From Eretmocerus hayati (Eukaryota > Arthropoda > Insecta > Hymenoptera > Aphelinidae), in the NCBI GenBank assembly GCA_029851415.1, contig CM056743.1:67424186-67488185 (forward strand): a DNA stretch of 64,000 bases, written 5' to 3'. Below are positions 1 to 10,803 of the stretch, piece after piece. Within the stretch, counting starts at the first letter, position 1, and every line of letters starts with the position of its first letter. A program made the position numbers and the translations under genes. Under the pieces are notes generated by a model, which searched no databases, had not been told where the DNA came from, and was given only the letters and a program-made list of their open reading frames with translations.

Positions 1-38
1 TCAACAACTTCATAGTGTATATATTCATAGTATAGCAT

Positions 39-500
39 TCAATAGTAGCTATAGTTAGCTGAAACATCATATATTCGACTCTCTAGTTCAATCTGATTTG
101 GAGTCATCTCCATCTGTAGCCACTGATTCAAAAAGTCTGTGCTCAGCAGGAAATCTTCATTCGTTTGCTCAGGGCTGTCATCGCTGATGAAGGAACCATA
201 GTTCTGACTCACTCTTCCCTTGCAATTCTCCTGATATCTATCATAATCTAGATACCACAATCCTGGCGTGATGTGAGCACAGCAACCAATTTTTCTCCCA
301 TCTGCCCTGCATTGACAATACCATCCGGTGATTGATTTGTCATCTTCGTCATATCTTATCCAAACAAAGTACATTTTCAAGGATGTGTGACGCGACTGCA
401 TCTTGATCCGTATGATGTTTTTGTCATCCTTATGGTAGGATCAGGAATGAATTCCATCATCATCACAGTGCTCGTCAGTGTATGATCTCGCTTGCTTCAG
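39..500 (-). pseudogene. Exon 6 of transposase pseudogene: SWIM zinc finger
   Basis: This is the last exon. The acceptor lies at 501-502 (GTTCATAG) and the stop codon at 39-41. It encodes LKQARSYTDEH, which continues LTLGIYQ of exon 5 exactly as in relatives. It then encodes the SWIM-type finger GWYCQCRADGRKIGCCAHI followed by WYLDYDRY. The C-x-C and C-C-x-H ligands are all present. SWIM domains are thought to bind nucleic acid or protein. A TGA at 441-443 (tca on the plus strand) interrupts the frame upstream of MQSRHTSLK, so a full-length product would not be made unless the base is an assembly error. Confidence 0.8.
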
Positions 501-746
501 CTATGAACAAAAACAATGAATAATCAAATCATTCAGGTCATTCTAATTCTAAAAGGTATTGCCTTCCCTCAAGAGTTATTTGGATCGGTGAACATAAATC
601 GAAACGGGTTTTCGAGGGTGCTCGGGATATCTACATCCTCTACGCAATTTTATGGGAATACTTGGAAAGAACTATTACGAGATCGAGTGCTTTGGAGACT
701 TTGAGCCAACAACTTATACGATGGTAACATTTGTTGGAAGTAGTAC

Positions 747-855
747 CTGGTAGATGCCGAGTGTCAATTCTTGCAGGTCATCGAAGGATAGGCGAGGGAA
801 ATCAGGAAACGATAAATCGCTGATCTCCTCCCATACTGCTCTAACAGTTGCAAAC
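747..855 (-). pseudogene. Exon 5 of transposase pseudogene, part downstream of the LTR insertion
   Basis: The 3' part of exon 5 was separated from the 5' part (3285-3523) by the LTR element. Reading on from the target duplication it encodes ATVRAVWEEISDL and then LQELTLGIYQ, ending at a CAG|GTACT donor at 746-747. The reading frame joins that of 3285-3523 when the LTR element and one copy of the 5-bp duplication are ignored. This supports a clean insertion into a once-intact exon. Confidence 0.8.
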
Positions 856-1104
856 TGTTAAGTCTGTAGACTTAATGGTGTTATTCGGATTCATAGATTG
901 AAACTCACAATTGATAACAATATTTATGTCACTTTAATAACGGCTTGTAAATACTATGTACAGAAAAGAGATGTAGTGTGCTCCGTGTCCCCGCGATATC
1001 TGACTCTCTCAACTGCTTGAGACCGGAGCGTATTGTATAGCGCATGCTCACATATATACACAATACTCACGCATGTATACTCTATAATGCGAGTGAACCC
1101 AACA
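856..1104 (-). repeat. 3' LTR of the Copia-like element
   Basis: It is 249 bp with TG/CA ends. By eye it differs from its partner at about 17 positions, roughly 7%, which points to an old insertion. Confidence 0.8.
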
Positions 1105-3035
1105 CTTCCCCTTGTGAAAAAAAAAACATTCATTCTTGTACTACAGAGAAAGTGTTGAATTGTAATTTGAAAAAATTGTATTGTATGTATCTGATTGAAT
1201 TGTAGGAGAATTGAAGCACAACATGGTGAAAAAATCGAAGCACAACATTTGTGAAAGTAGAAATTATTTTTGAAGCGAAAATTAATAGCAACTGAATGTA
1301 TAAGAAAAATTCGAAAAAATCATTTGTAGTTCATTGGCGTCGAAAACGTGAAATCTTGTAGCACACACTTTCCAATTTCTCTAGCAGACACACATCTATC
1401 GTGTGTAATTCCTCTGAAAACATCTTGCAATGAATGAAATTGTAGGTTTCGTAACCTCAAGATCTGTTAAAATCTCTCCATGGAAAAATTTTGTACGAAT
1501 TTACGTATCGAAAACCAATCTTGCAGGAACGGTTCTTGCATGTAAAAGAAAAGTATAATGTAAGAACTCTGAATTTTGTAGATTTTTGGTAAATTGACTC
1601 GAACATTACAACTTTTCGAAATTTCGCAATAATTTTTTCTTGTGACATTTGGTTCTCACCAAATCGAGAAGAAAAACATTTTTTCGTATATATTGTAAAT
1701 TGGAAATCACGTGAATTCTTGTAAATGAAGGTTGAAAGTCCTGTGGATTCTTGAGAACATGAACTCTAAGTTCTGTAAAATCTTTCGAAAAAAAATTGAA
1801 AATTCTGTGGGTTCTTGAAGATAGAAATCGTAGAACACTGCGAAAAACATCAGTAAATCAATTATCGTTCATCCACTGTAATATTCGTATCACGATATGG
1901 GAACACTTGTAGATTTGAAACTGTCAATTTGAAGAAAGTAGCTCGTAGTTTTTTCGAAGAATCTGCTGCTTCCTGCATTGAATCTCGTTTAGATAGGTGT
2001 ATAATGTAGGTTGTAAGGCTGCTCATCGCTGTAGACGTCGCAGCTAGGAATATTGAATGCTGCCTAGAAACGCAGAATCAAACAGCCCCAAGTTGAAGTG
2101 CAAGGAATGAACGTCTCGAATTGAAAATTCGGCAATATCATAGTTGCACTTGAAGGTTAAAGGAGTCATTGACCCGCTGCCTGAGGCTGTATTGCTCGAT
2201 GGTAGATCTGACGTCACTGTAGGGTTTTAGCGCGCAAGTAAATTCGCACTTAACTTTTGGCGCGCACTTTGCGTGTAGTTGCAGGCGCTTTATGTGGTTT
2301 TGATCGCACTTTGCGTATGCAGTTGTAGCCGCACTTCGCAAAGGTAGTTGCATTGAACGTACTCTGATGCTGCAGTTGTAGTTGCACGTAGCGTATTATG
2401 TAGTCGTACTGTATGTACTCGTAGTTGTATTTCTAAGTACACTTGTTTTGAACGTAAACTCGTGCCGTAGCACATACACCGACACGAGACAAATGCACTG
2501 AGATTACCATTAAAAATGTATGATTTGTGAGGGGATCACGGCAGCAATGTAGTTACACTGTAATTGCACTGTAGCTGCACTGTAGTTGCACTGTAGTTGC
2601 ACTGTAGCTGCACTGTAGTTGCACTGTATGTGTCGGCTGCAGTTTGTACTCTGGGCTTGTAGCTGTAGATGTAGATGTAGGCTTCTAGCTGTAGACTTGT
2701 AGCTTGTAGGTGTAAGTCGATAGAGACTAGTTGAATGCACTTGATTTGACTGTAAAACTTGTGCCGTAGCGCAACACGCGAAGGCGGGCGTGCACCAACA
2801 CGAGAACAAATGCACTGATGTATTCACTTATTCCGTGCTGTAGTGCATCGCGTGAGCGAGCGTGCGCCGACTCGAATTGCATGCACAGAATACTTCACTG
2901 TTCGTAGATGTATGATTTTGGCGCACGGCAACAGGTGTAACGCTGCTGCTACCGGCCGCTCTCCGCCGAGACTTGCACTCTTCGCTCGTAGAAAGTGCAT
3001 TGTAGATCACTGTAAACCACTATCCTCGTCGCCTC
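1105..3035 (-). other. Non-coding interior of the LTR element
   Basis: There is no recognisable protein. The first third is AT-rich. From about 2200 to 2720 it is dominated by degenerate TGTAGTTGCAC-like words, with a tandem 11-bp run at about 2549-2631. Reading frames here only encode low-complexity QLQCNYSAATV-type peptides. Confidence 0.6.
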
Positions 3036-3284
3036 TGTTAAGTCTGTAGACTTAATGGTGTAATTCGGGTTCGTAGATTGAAACTCACAATTAATAACAA
3101 TACTGAGGTCACTTCAATAATGGCTCGTAAATACTATGTACAGAAAAGATATGTAGTGTACTCCGTGTCCCCGCGATATCTGACTCTCTCAGCTGCTTGA
3201 GACCAGAGCGTATGGTGTAGCGCATGCTCACATATATACACAATACTCACGCATGCATACTCTATAATGCGAGTGAACCCAACA
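3036..3284 (-). repeat. 5' LTR of the Copia-like element
   Basis: It is 249 bp, co-linear with 856-1104, with the same TG/CA termini. It abuts exon 5 of the transposase pseudogene through the bases taaac. Confidence 0.8.
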
Positions 3285-3523
3285 TAAACTTTTTCTCCTT
3301 CACGATACTTTCCAACTGATTCATTTCACTTAGACGCTGGAGTATTTTTCCAGCTTTCATTCCATCAGCAGATGTATCCAATACTCGTGGTGGTCGGAAT
3401 GCATTACATAGTGCGCAGACGATTCTCGTATAGTCTCCGATATTCGGGATTTCTTGATTAGGAAACACGGTTCCAAGAGCCTTCCAATTTTTGATCATGC
3501 CATTCACCGCCTCGATAACCCAC
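3285..3523 (-). pseudogene. Exon 5 of transposase pseudogene, upstream part with the catalytic Glu
   Basis: The exon starts after a TATATAG acceptor (3524-3525). It encodes WVIEAVNGMIKNWK, then IPNIGDYTRIVCALCNAFR. These are the catalytic glutamate and the C-terminal hallmark of DDE_Tnp_4 transposases. The frame runs to VKEKKF and is then cut by the LTR element. Confidence 0.8.
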
Positions 3524-3804
3524 CTATATACAAAATATACGTGGATTAGATATCTCTATTCTGCTTGAGCATTGGTTTGGAACGAAGATAGATACATTCA
3601 TCTGAATCTTTAATCACAAAATGTGGTCGAAATCATAGATGGTGAAGATTAATCTCAATCGAAAGGGGTGAAAGCTGTGTCCCTTCAGAAGGGCCTATTC
3701 CCTCAAACATGGGTTCAGTTTGGGATCCTATGCTTCGATGCAGCTGCTAAAAATATTCGGAACTCGAAACTGTTAGAAGGCTTTCAGACCTATATCGTAC
3801 TCAC

Positions 3805-3998
3805 CTCATTGATTTAACAATGCGAGATTCATTTGACTCTTCCGTGGAATGCTGAGACTTATTCTTTGGTAGAAAATCGGGTATCATTGTATTGAAACCG
3901 AGTGCTTTGAAAAAGTCCAGGGCATCTCTGAATCCTCTGTCTAGAATTAAGTAATCACCCGGTCGCAAACACGTGGAGAGTCCATTAGCATCTTTCTT
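3805..3998 (-). pseudogene. Exon 4 of transposase pseudogene with second catalytic Asp
   Basis: It is flanked by a TTACTCAG acceptor and an ATGAG|GTGAGT donor. It encodes LRPGDYLILDRGFRDALDFF and then LGFNTMIPDFLPK. This is the second aspartate motif (LDRGF) of the DDE fold and the helix after it. The frame is open throughout. Confidence 0.8.
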
Positions 3999-4096
3999 CT
4001 GAGTAAGAATACGAACATTCGAATATTAATAGTATACGTGTCGGTTGTGAGTAGTATGATAACGAGCTGGTCCTCCTTAATAAATATGGTACTCAC

Positions 4097-4427
4097 TATT
4101 AGATCAATAAGGATGTTGGCACCTTTATCTTCACGATTCGCATAATATGGCGTAAACTGCCAAGATATACCGATTGGAACTTATCGAGATCATTGGTTTG
4201 ACTAGAGGTCGATTTTTATGGGGAGAATATGTCATACGTTGGAATTTATAGTTCCCGCTTCTTTTAATGTAACAGTAGGTTGCATCACCTATTATAATAG
4301 CTCCCTCTTCTGTATCCAGTAACTTCTGAGTAAAGAACCTTGTGTGATTCTTTACAAAAGTCTCGGGTCTATGTGTGAAGTGCCTCAAGAAATTGATCAA
4401 GGATTGGCAATTCATTTCAAGAATCAT
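4097..4427 (-). pseudogene. Exon 3 of transposase pseudogene with first catalytic Asp
   Basis: It encodes EGAIIIGDATYCYIKRSGNY and HKNRPLVKPM, the first aspartate strand of the DDE core and its conserved partner motif. Near 4150 the frame slips by one base. In the shifted frame it continues PYYANREDKGANILIDLI and ends at a GTGAGT donor (4091-4096), so the exon carries one indel. Confidence 0.75.
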
Positions 4428-4692
4428 GGAAATTCGTGATTAGCTACAGAGGAACCCCTGTAGAGCGGACATCCACGGGCACCGGAAAAGTGTCCACCTT
4501 ATGGAGGTGTTTGCCTGATACAGAGACTCATGCACGCCCAATACAGTCGCCGTTCACAAAAAAGTGTCGGCAAAAACATGATCGTACGTGCGAGAGGGGT
4601 GGTTGGATCGAGAGGTTTCACTGTAATCATTCTTGTGAAGAACGAGTATGAAAATCATACAATACCCAAATATTTGACGACAAAACTGTCCA
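4428..4692 (-). pseudogene. Degenerate linker between HTH and DDE exons
   Basis: In one frame the segment after the helix-turn-helix reads ARRILMDSFVVKYLG, as expected for this family. That frame is shifted from exon 2 and soon hits stops. The remainder has no frame I can follow, so this part is decayed or holds an unplaced intron. Confidence 0.5.
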
Positions 4693-4961
4693 TCAGTATT
4701 CTACGTGCTTTTCCATCATTTTAGATATGGTTGATCTGTCAGCTTTCAACAAAGTGGATCGTTCTGAGGTTGATAGATTGACCCTCAGCTCCATCAATAG
4801 TACAGCGAAGCATTTTCTGAAAGGTGGCTTCCTTCTATAAGAAGCATAAGTGTTACTGGTCTCACAGACGGATATGGCGAGATCAAGATCCTGCTTTGTA
4901 ATACCGGTGAGATTGATGAAATCTTGATCCATCCAGTCACCTTCTTCCAGATTCAGACCCC
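4693..4961 (-). pseudogene. Exon 2 of transposase pseudogene: helix-turn-helix
   Basis: The acceptor is ATTTCAAG at 4962-4963. The exon encodes LNLEEGDWMDQDFINLTGIT, then a helix-turn-helix of the HTH_Tnp_4 kind (AVLLMELRVNLSTSERSTLL, then KADRSTISKMM). This would be the DNA-binding module ahead of the nuclease core. Confidence 0.75.
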
Positions 4962-5011
4962 CTTGAAATTATTAAGAGTAGCTGAAGATGACTATCGTGT
5001 TCGAATGCTAC

Positions 5012-5286
5012 CTTTATTTTTTTCCATATCTTTGACAGCCATATCTCGCAACGAATCAATGAATCCATGTCACTTCTTCTCCAGTCGTTAGCGTATCCTC
5101 AAAGTCAGGTGCCACCGACCTCAAAACTGTGGCATCGAGATATTCACCATTAAAATGCTTTGAACAGCATCTTGTAATATGAATGATGATTCGATTCGAT
5201 TCGAAGGAACATTTAGCTATTGCTGAATATGGAACATTTCTCAAGTTCTCGTTTGATTTGCATATGAAACATCTAGAAAGTGACAT
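5012..5286 (-). pseudogene. Exon 1 of transposase pseudogene: Cys-rich N-terminus
   Basis: It starts MSLSRCFICKSNENLR and has a second cluster ITRCCSKHFNGEYLD, giving a C-x2-C ... C-C-x3-H arrangement that looks zinc-binding and THAP-like in spirit. After EEVTW the frame must shift by one base to continue FIDSLRDMAVKDMEKNK up to the AAG|GTAGC donor at 5010-5012. The gene is therefore frameshifted in its first exon. The intron that follows is only about 50 bp. Confidence 0.7.
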
Positions 5287-5454
5287 TCATCACTGAGTTA
5301 TCAAATGGGCACATAATCGTATTGATTTGCAAAAGTAGGGATCAACTGTAAGTGAATATCCATAGTCGCAAGTTCTACGGGAGATATTCGTGCTTGCCGC
5401 TTGGCTCCCTTCCCCCTTCCCACTTCGATGTCTTCCCTCTACTCATTTTCCCCT

Positions 5455-5493
<39 letters not shown>

Positions 5494-6141
5494 AGGTGGT
5501 TGTAGGGCGAACAACGCTGCGACGTTCTGCCGGGAAGCAACCCTTCTGCTTCTCCGTGTTGGTGAGGTCTCGGTCAATACGGCTTGTCCGTGGCCTCCTA
5601 AAAAGACCGGGCTGGGATCCGCATCGATACGGCCACCCCTTCCGATTGAAATCCTCTCTTCCTTCTCCGTTGGCATCGGCCATTGGATGAGGAAGGGATC
5701 CACTGAACTTACCGATCCAGCCCCAGGACCGCGTGAGCATTACTTCGGGACCGGTGGCGTCTCGCGCTCTAGATCGAGCGGCTCTCTCTTCAGGACTCGC
5801 AGGTCTTGTACCTCCTTCCTCGGTCTTCTCCCTGCTCTTCATCCTTCTTTCTTCGATCTTCGATCTTCTCTCTTCTTTGTCCTGCCTTCCCTCTCCAAAG
5901 CATCATGTTCCTCCTGGAACAGTTGGGAACTCTTCTGTTTCGGTTGGCAGACTCACTGTATTTCGCCTGCTTCGAGGTGACTCACTTCCCTCTCTTTCTC
6001 CTCCTTTCGAGTCACCACCAGCTTGATGTAGCCAGTGACTCGATCCCATGTCTGCGTCCACAGAGTTGTTTGTCGGAGGTATATGCAATTTTAGCTTTCC
6101 CAAAGCTTCCCCACTTGAGTTATGGTAAGCTTGAGCTCTAG
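5287..6141. other. GC-rich, pyrimidine-rich segment with a TC microsatellite
   Basis: No gene was recognised. A (TC)n run at about 5459-5487 is followed by T7 and AG (5494-5495), which would make a strong splice acceptor. Downstream the composition is unlike the AT-rich neighbours. Several overlapping frames on both strands stay open here only because of that composition. It could be an exon of an unrecognised transcript or the tail of an unknown element. Confidence 0.35.
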
Positions 6142-7188
6142 TAACAAAGGTTTATATCCTTTTTTGAAGCGATGGGCGCGACCAATTTCGCAAGTTCAAC
6201 GTCACAGATCTTCGGCAAGAATAATGTGTCGCTGCCAAACGAAGAAGCATTTTGATCGTCTATTCTTACTCTTCAATTCCCCATCGCCTGATTCATCCTA
6301 GCTCGAATGTTATTTTTTTTCCATACGAAAAAGTGGAGGGAGTGAGTATTTTCCAAAAAGTGAGTTACACTTTCCATGGGAGCATGACTGTGACCAGGTA
6401 TCTGAGTCGCTATAAGAACAAATCTCTTATTATGACATTAGGTTCAAAGAGTCAGATTAAAATTTTTCAGATTCTTCGGGACAGTGTTATTTTCTCCAGA
6501 GGCCGAAGATTTTCGAAAGACGCGCTAGTTACACTGAAAAAGTACGAAATTCGACGATTCTCCAATTTGTATCGAAAGCACTACGCACGTGTCATGAAAA
6601 ATCGATAGAGTACCATCCTGGAAACTATAGAAACTATCTGAAAAACATTTTTCCAGGGTGTGAAACTCCCGATCTCATTGAAATACTGTATGGTACACTA
6701 GAAGTCAAAGGTTCTCTAGATTTCCTCACATAAATTGATAGATCTTTTGTGATCTCTAAGATGCTTCGAGTGAAATTTCCGTACGATGAACTGGGTCGAA
6801 GGATTTAATGATTTACTGCGAGTATCCATTATTCATGAATTTTGCAGGGTACTATAAAAGTGCGCAGAGTCGGAAAATCTTTTAATCTATGAGTGAACAC
6901 GTGTTACGCTTTTTTATCGATCTCAGACACTATTTCCGACGGATTACTCCGGCTTATCTATATTTTGACGCGATAAACACGTTTTGGGAAGAGAAAAATT
7001 CATACTACAAACCCTTCTGATATAACCGTATATGGACATGTCGGGTACACTTCAATGTTGGCCTTCAAGTTTTACAAACGATCTCCGTATCTTGCTCATA
7101 GAATCACTCCGAATTCGAAATTTACAGCTCTCAAAAGAGGCCATTGGAGGTTTGGAAAAAAAGAATTGATTGAGTTGAGGTACCGTCG
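6142..7188. other. No feature recognised
   Basis: The sequence looks single-copy. A 118-codon frame at 6252-6608 (+) begins MIVYSYSSIPHRL and has no family motif I know. I do not call it a gene. Confidence 0.3.
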
Positions 7189-7860
7189 TCAATTGGGGTA
7201 ACTTTGAACTGCGGGGGTAACTTTGGAACACTCGAGTGAAACTCCGGATATCTCCGCTACTTGAAAAACAGGTTCCTCTCTGGTTCTAGATCCCATTCTG
7301 CTTTCTAGTGGCATGTGTGGGAAATAATTTGCACCGACGAGAAAACCTCGATCAGTTGTGTGTTCGTTTACAACGAACCTTTCCGCAAATATGATTTTGA
7401 AGTGAGAAAAAGGCACTCCAAATAAACAGTACCGTTCGACCACTTAGAGACCGAGTCCAGGGCAATGGCGCTACATTTCATCAGATCATACTAATATCTC
7501 GACGTTTCTATTGTTACATTGAAGTATTCCCAAGCCGTCAGAATTCTGTAGAGTAAAATTGGAAAAGTTTGTGTTTTTCTTGCAAACCGGGGCAATCTTG
7601 GAACACTCAAATGGGAAAATACATGATCTTTCGGGATATAGAGTAACTGTGAAAAACCTCAGAGAATCGAAGAAAATCAGGCTGTTTTGGATACACAGCG
7701 AGATAAATTTGGAACACTTGATGATTGAGCTTCAGAAAGCGCACAATAATGTTCAGAAGCCTTTTCCACGAAATCTACCGTGAGTTTTGTGTGCTTGATG
7801 AGTACGTATTCTCAGAGGTACAGTCCGGACTAAAATTTTACACTTCCTATTTTCCTCTAT
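7189..7860. repeat. Dispersed GGGGTAACTTTGGAACACT motif
   Basis: The words ggggtaactttgaac (7195), ggggtaactttggaac (7214), ggggcaatcttggaac (7589) and ataaatttggaacac (about 7704) recur at irregular spacing. No coding sequence was recognised. Confidence 0.4.
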
Positions 7861-7924
7861 ATGAGTAAAGTTGCCTCATACCAGGCTTCTCCGCAACCAT
7901 TTTTCTGTATCGGAAGAGTGTACC

Positions 7925-8375
7925 CAAAACTAGGGTTTGTACCTAAACTTATGTTTCGTTTAGTTTCGATAACCTTCAACGAAACTGGGAGGGAATTTCG
8001 TTTTGTTTCGTTCTCCAAAAAACATAATCGGAATACCAAAATTACGTTTCGTTTATCTGATAAACAAAACTGAACATAACTATTGACTTCCGATAACGTA
8101 TTTCATTTCGTTTATCAGAAACTCAACTAAACGAAAACGAAATATACTTGGTAAGAAACGAAACGAAACTCAACAATCATTTCGACGGGAAAAATGAAAC
8201 GCATCGTGAGTCTTCTATAATTTCGTTTTTGACAAACGAAACTAAACGAAAATTTTCGTTAGGATGGTAAAAAACGAAACGAAACTCAAGTATAGTTTCT
8301 CCTTTGATTTCATTTCTGTTGAACGAAACTAAACTATAATTTCGTTGAAAGAAACGAAACGAAACGAAATTGATT
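7925..8375. repeat. AAACGAAA/TTTCGTTT-rich cluster, left
   Basis: The segment holds dozens of overlapping AAACGAAA, AAACGAAACT and inverted TTTCGTTT words, giving many small potential hairpins. It begins with agggtttgtacctaaac. The right-hand cluster ends with the inverted form, so the two clusters face each other. Confidence 0.6.
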
Positions 8376-8803
8376 CGAAGTTAGTTTTTTTCTCAACGAT
8401 GGTGAACGTAAGCGAGACGGATGGGTACGAATGAGAACGTGAACGTTCATCTTGGGTCGGCAACTCTTCGTTGCCAGCCCAAGAGCTGAGACAAGAGTGG
8501 AGTACTCTTATACATGTGAGGTTCTGGAAAAACTGTAAAAGAAATATCGTTGAAATGATAGATATCCGAACCAGTCTAACACCTTGCACTGCCTTGCACT
8601 AGCAACGATATAATTGCACCTAGACTTGCGCCTGTGATCCTAACGAAGCCTTACCCGTTATGGACGTGACGACGAGTTAGAGCTGAGTTTGGACCGAAGC
8701 CCAGCCCAGCGTGCAGCCCAGTTCTCGAGTGAAACTGGAGCACGCTAGCCCGCAGCTTGGATAACGGGGGGGGGGGGGTAGTTATGTTAGGGCCTAGACT
8801 AGG
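8376..8803. other. Unassigned, with a 13-G run
   Basis: No gene was recognised. A G13 homopolymer lies at about 8766-8778, just upstream of a small foldback element. Confidence 0.4.
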
Positions 8804-8980
8804 AGTTTCCGCGCCTGTCCGCAGTCCACGTGGCCGCGAAAAAATACATGAGAAGCAATGGGAGTGGAGCGCGCATGCGCAGGCATTGGAGCAAGCCGCG
8901 GGCAGACCTTCCCGACTCTTCTCATTACTTCCCATGTATTTTTTTTGCGGCCGCGTGGACTGCGAACAGGCGCGGAAACT
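8804..8980. mobile_element. 177-bp foldback MITE
   Basis: The terminal inverted repeats are about 60 bp, start AGTTTCCGCGCCTG and contain CGCAGTCCACG then GGCCGC on both sides. No convincing target duplication was seen. Confidence 0.65.
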
Positions 8981-9113
8981 TCTTCTTGAGGCGCTTAGCC
9001 AGCCGCTTGGTGGCTTTCGTACTAGATAACATGTGTGTGGACTGGCGTATGCACATGTGTGTGCACAAACAACACGAAGCGCTGAATAAGAAGCTTAAAT
9101 ACGCTCTTGCACT

Positions 9114-9426
9114 GGAATTTACGGAAGCATGTATGGACATATAGTAAGCTGCTCATGAATGTACGAAATAACTCGGTTTGATGAGCGATTTGAGCGAGTG
9201 AGTCGCTCGCTCGCTCCGACGTTTTTTGCAGCGCGGCCTGAAAAACATAGAGATCAACTCTCCACAATTACAGATCCGAAGAGCCGGGGTTCAAGCCTCA
9301 CCTAGGGCAAATTTTTTTCATTTTCCTCATCTCTACGTTGCAGGTGGGTGTTGGAGGCAAATGAACTTATCAGCTGAGGCTGTCGAATTGTGAGTGTGCC
9401 CATCAATGCCCACCTGAAATTCTGTA
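9114..9426 (+). repeat. Left arm (outer part) of large eroded palindrome
   Basis: It matches 15165-15500 in inverted orientation. Shared landmarks are tatggacatatagt, gtacgaaataactcg, gatccgaagagcc, cctcacctagggcaaa and aggcaaatgaacttatcag. Confidence 0.7.
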
Positions 9427-10803
9427 ATTCCCCAGACGGTAACACAGCTCCCCGAGAATTGTCGAGAAGTGCCCAAAGAAACTTTTGGAAAGCTCTCGTG
9501 AGAGTTCCCGGGGAACTCCGAGGAAACCGTCAAATTTCCAGCTCAGTTTAATTCCGCAGAGTTAACCATTAACACCCTGGGGGGTTCTTAGTTATTGCAA
9601 TAAAGCTCTCAGAGATAATCTCCGGGAATTCTCTGCTAGCTCCCCGATAGCTTCCCGAAAGCTCCGCTGTGGTGCTGACTCTCGATCAGCTCCCCGAAAG
9701 CTCTCCAGGTTTCTAACACATTGAAATTCTTCTCCGCATGTTGATGAGAGCTATAAATATTTCGTTAATAAACCCCATCGCCTCAAAACATTTGACCGGA
9801 AAATACACAATTCCTAAACGAGAACTGGCACTAAATGTGATGATAACTGGTGTGGAAGATTTGGGACAAGTTTCTTATCGCAGTTTGCGTCAATTTTATT
9901 CGATGTCATATCTGATAGAACTCGAAGGGCAGAAATGGGTTCGATAGCACATGCATTGCTCATAACCGTTGCTATTTGATTTTGTCTCTGGCTTTGGCTG
10001 TATCTTTTTTACACGCGGCTAGTGTCCGTCGTCTTCGGCTTCTGACTTGATGCTCTTATCAGCCAAGGGTGGATGGCAGCTGATGATTCAAAAAATCTTA
10101 GTCTGCTTGATGTTTACATTTTCCCAAGACTAGTTTTAGCGCTCAGCAATTCAACTAAGGACGTGACTTGAAAAATTTTGCGAGTTAGGATTAAAGAAAA
10201 AACTTTCAGGGAAACTGATACGTGATCCATCTGCAAAGACTCGGTTTATCCTGCACCTCTACAATTTCAGATGGGTACTTTATCTAAATCATGATCATTA
10301 CAGGCTAATTTTTATCGTATTTACTGTGGCATAACCTCCAACATTTGTTGAAGCGCTTACCGTTTGCAAAAATGAATTAAGCTTAGCAATAAATTAAGCC
10401 TGGCAAATATTCATTACTTCCTTGAACTCTCTGATTCTTCGTGGATCAATTTTTCTGACGCAGGCTTGTGGCAAGGCGTGATCGCGTTTTGTCAAGGGAG
10501 GCGTTGCGATTGCAGCACAAGTTGCGCAAAGAGAGAGTGTAGATGCTGCATAATGGGGCTCAGCTCCCAGCAAATCTATTCAAGCCAATTCGGAGATAAG
10601 ATTTGAAGCGGAATTGATAGGTAGTTGTCTATGAACAGACATCCTAGACTTGAATCTATCATCCTCAAGCACAAAAATTGTCCAGCAGAATTATGCGCAA
10701 CGAAACCTCGAGATTCTGACCAATTTTACTTTGAAAACCGAGTTCAAAATTTCTCATACACGTGTACCATTTAATGACAGCTTTCCATACCCGGTAGATT
10801 CTA

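Larger units (their letters stand above)
856..3284 (-). mobile_element. Non-autonomous Copia-like LTR retrotransposon
   Basis: Two 249-bp direct repeats (856-1104 and 3036-3284), both TG...CA, enclose about 1.93 kb. The flanking bases are caaac (851-855) and taaac (3285-3289), a 5-bp target duplication with one mismatch. On the minus strand the LTR starts TGTTGGGTTCAC, and a purine tract (aaggggaag, 1105-1113) sits just before the downstream LTR, so the element runs on the minus strand. The LTR length and the TGTTGG start resemble Copia LTRs. I see no gag, protease, integrase or RT frame inside, so it must depend on another element. I could not identify a primer-binding site. The element sits inside exon 5 of the transposase pseudogene. 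Confidence 0.75.
39..5286 (-). pseudogene. Broken DDE transposase-derived gene (HTH/DDE_Tnp_4/SWIM), six exons
   Basis: This is a minus-strand multi-exon gene of the eukaryotic transposase-like family that combines an N-terminal zinc-binding region, a helix-turn-helix, a DDE_Tnp_4 nuclease core and a C-terminal SWIM zinc finger. All three catalytic acidic positions are visible: D in IIIGDATYCY, D in YLILDRGFRD and E in RWVIEAVNG. Five GT-AG introns can be placed, at 4962-5011, between exons 2 and 3, at 3999-4096, 3524-3804 and 501-746. The gene is not functional as written. It carries a frameshift near 5060, a degenerate stretch at 4428-4692, a frameshift near 4150, a TGA at 441-443 and a 2.4-kb LTR insertion in exon 5. 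Whether it was a mobile element or a domesticated gene is unclear, because no terminal repeats are visible and the 3' side reaches the window edge. Confidence 0.8.

Noticed and set aside
2138..2827. Cys/Gln/Leu-rich frames in the LTR interior
   Set aside because: They translate the 11-bp tandem repeat and are not conserved proteins.
5390..6141. Several frames of 60-196 codons on both strands
   Set aside because: They are composition-driven (GC- and pyrimidine-rich, crossing a TC microsatellite), with no domain.
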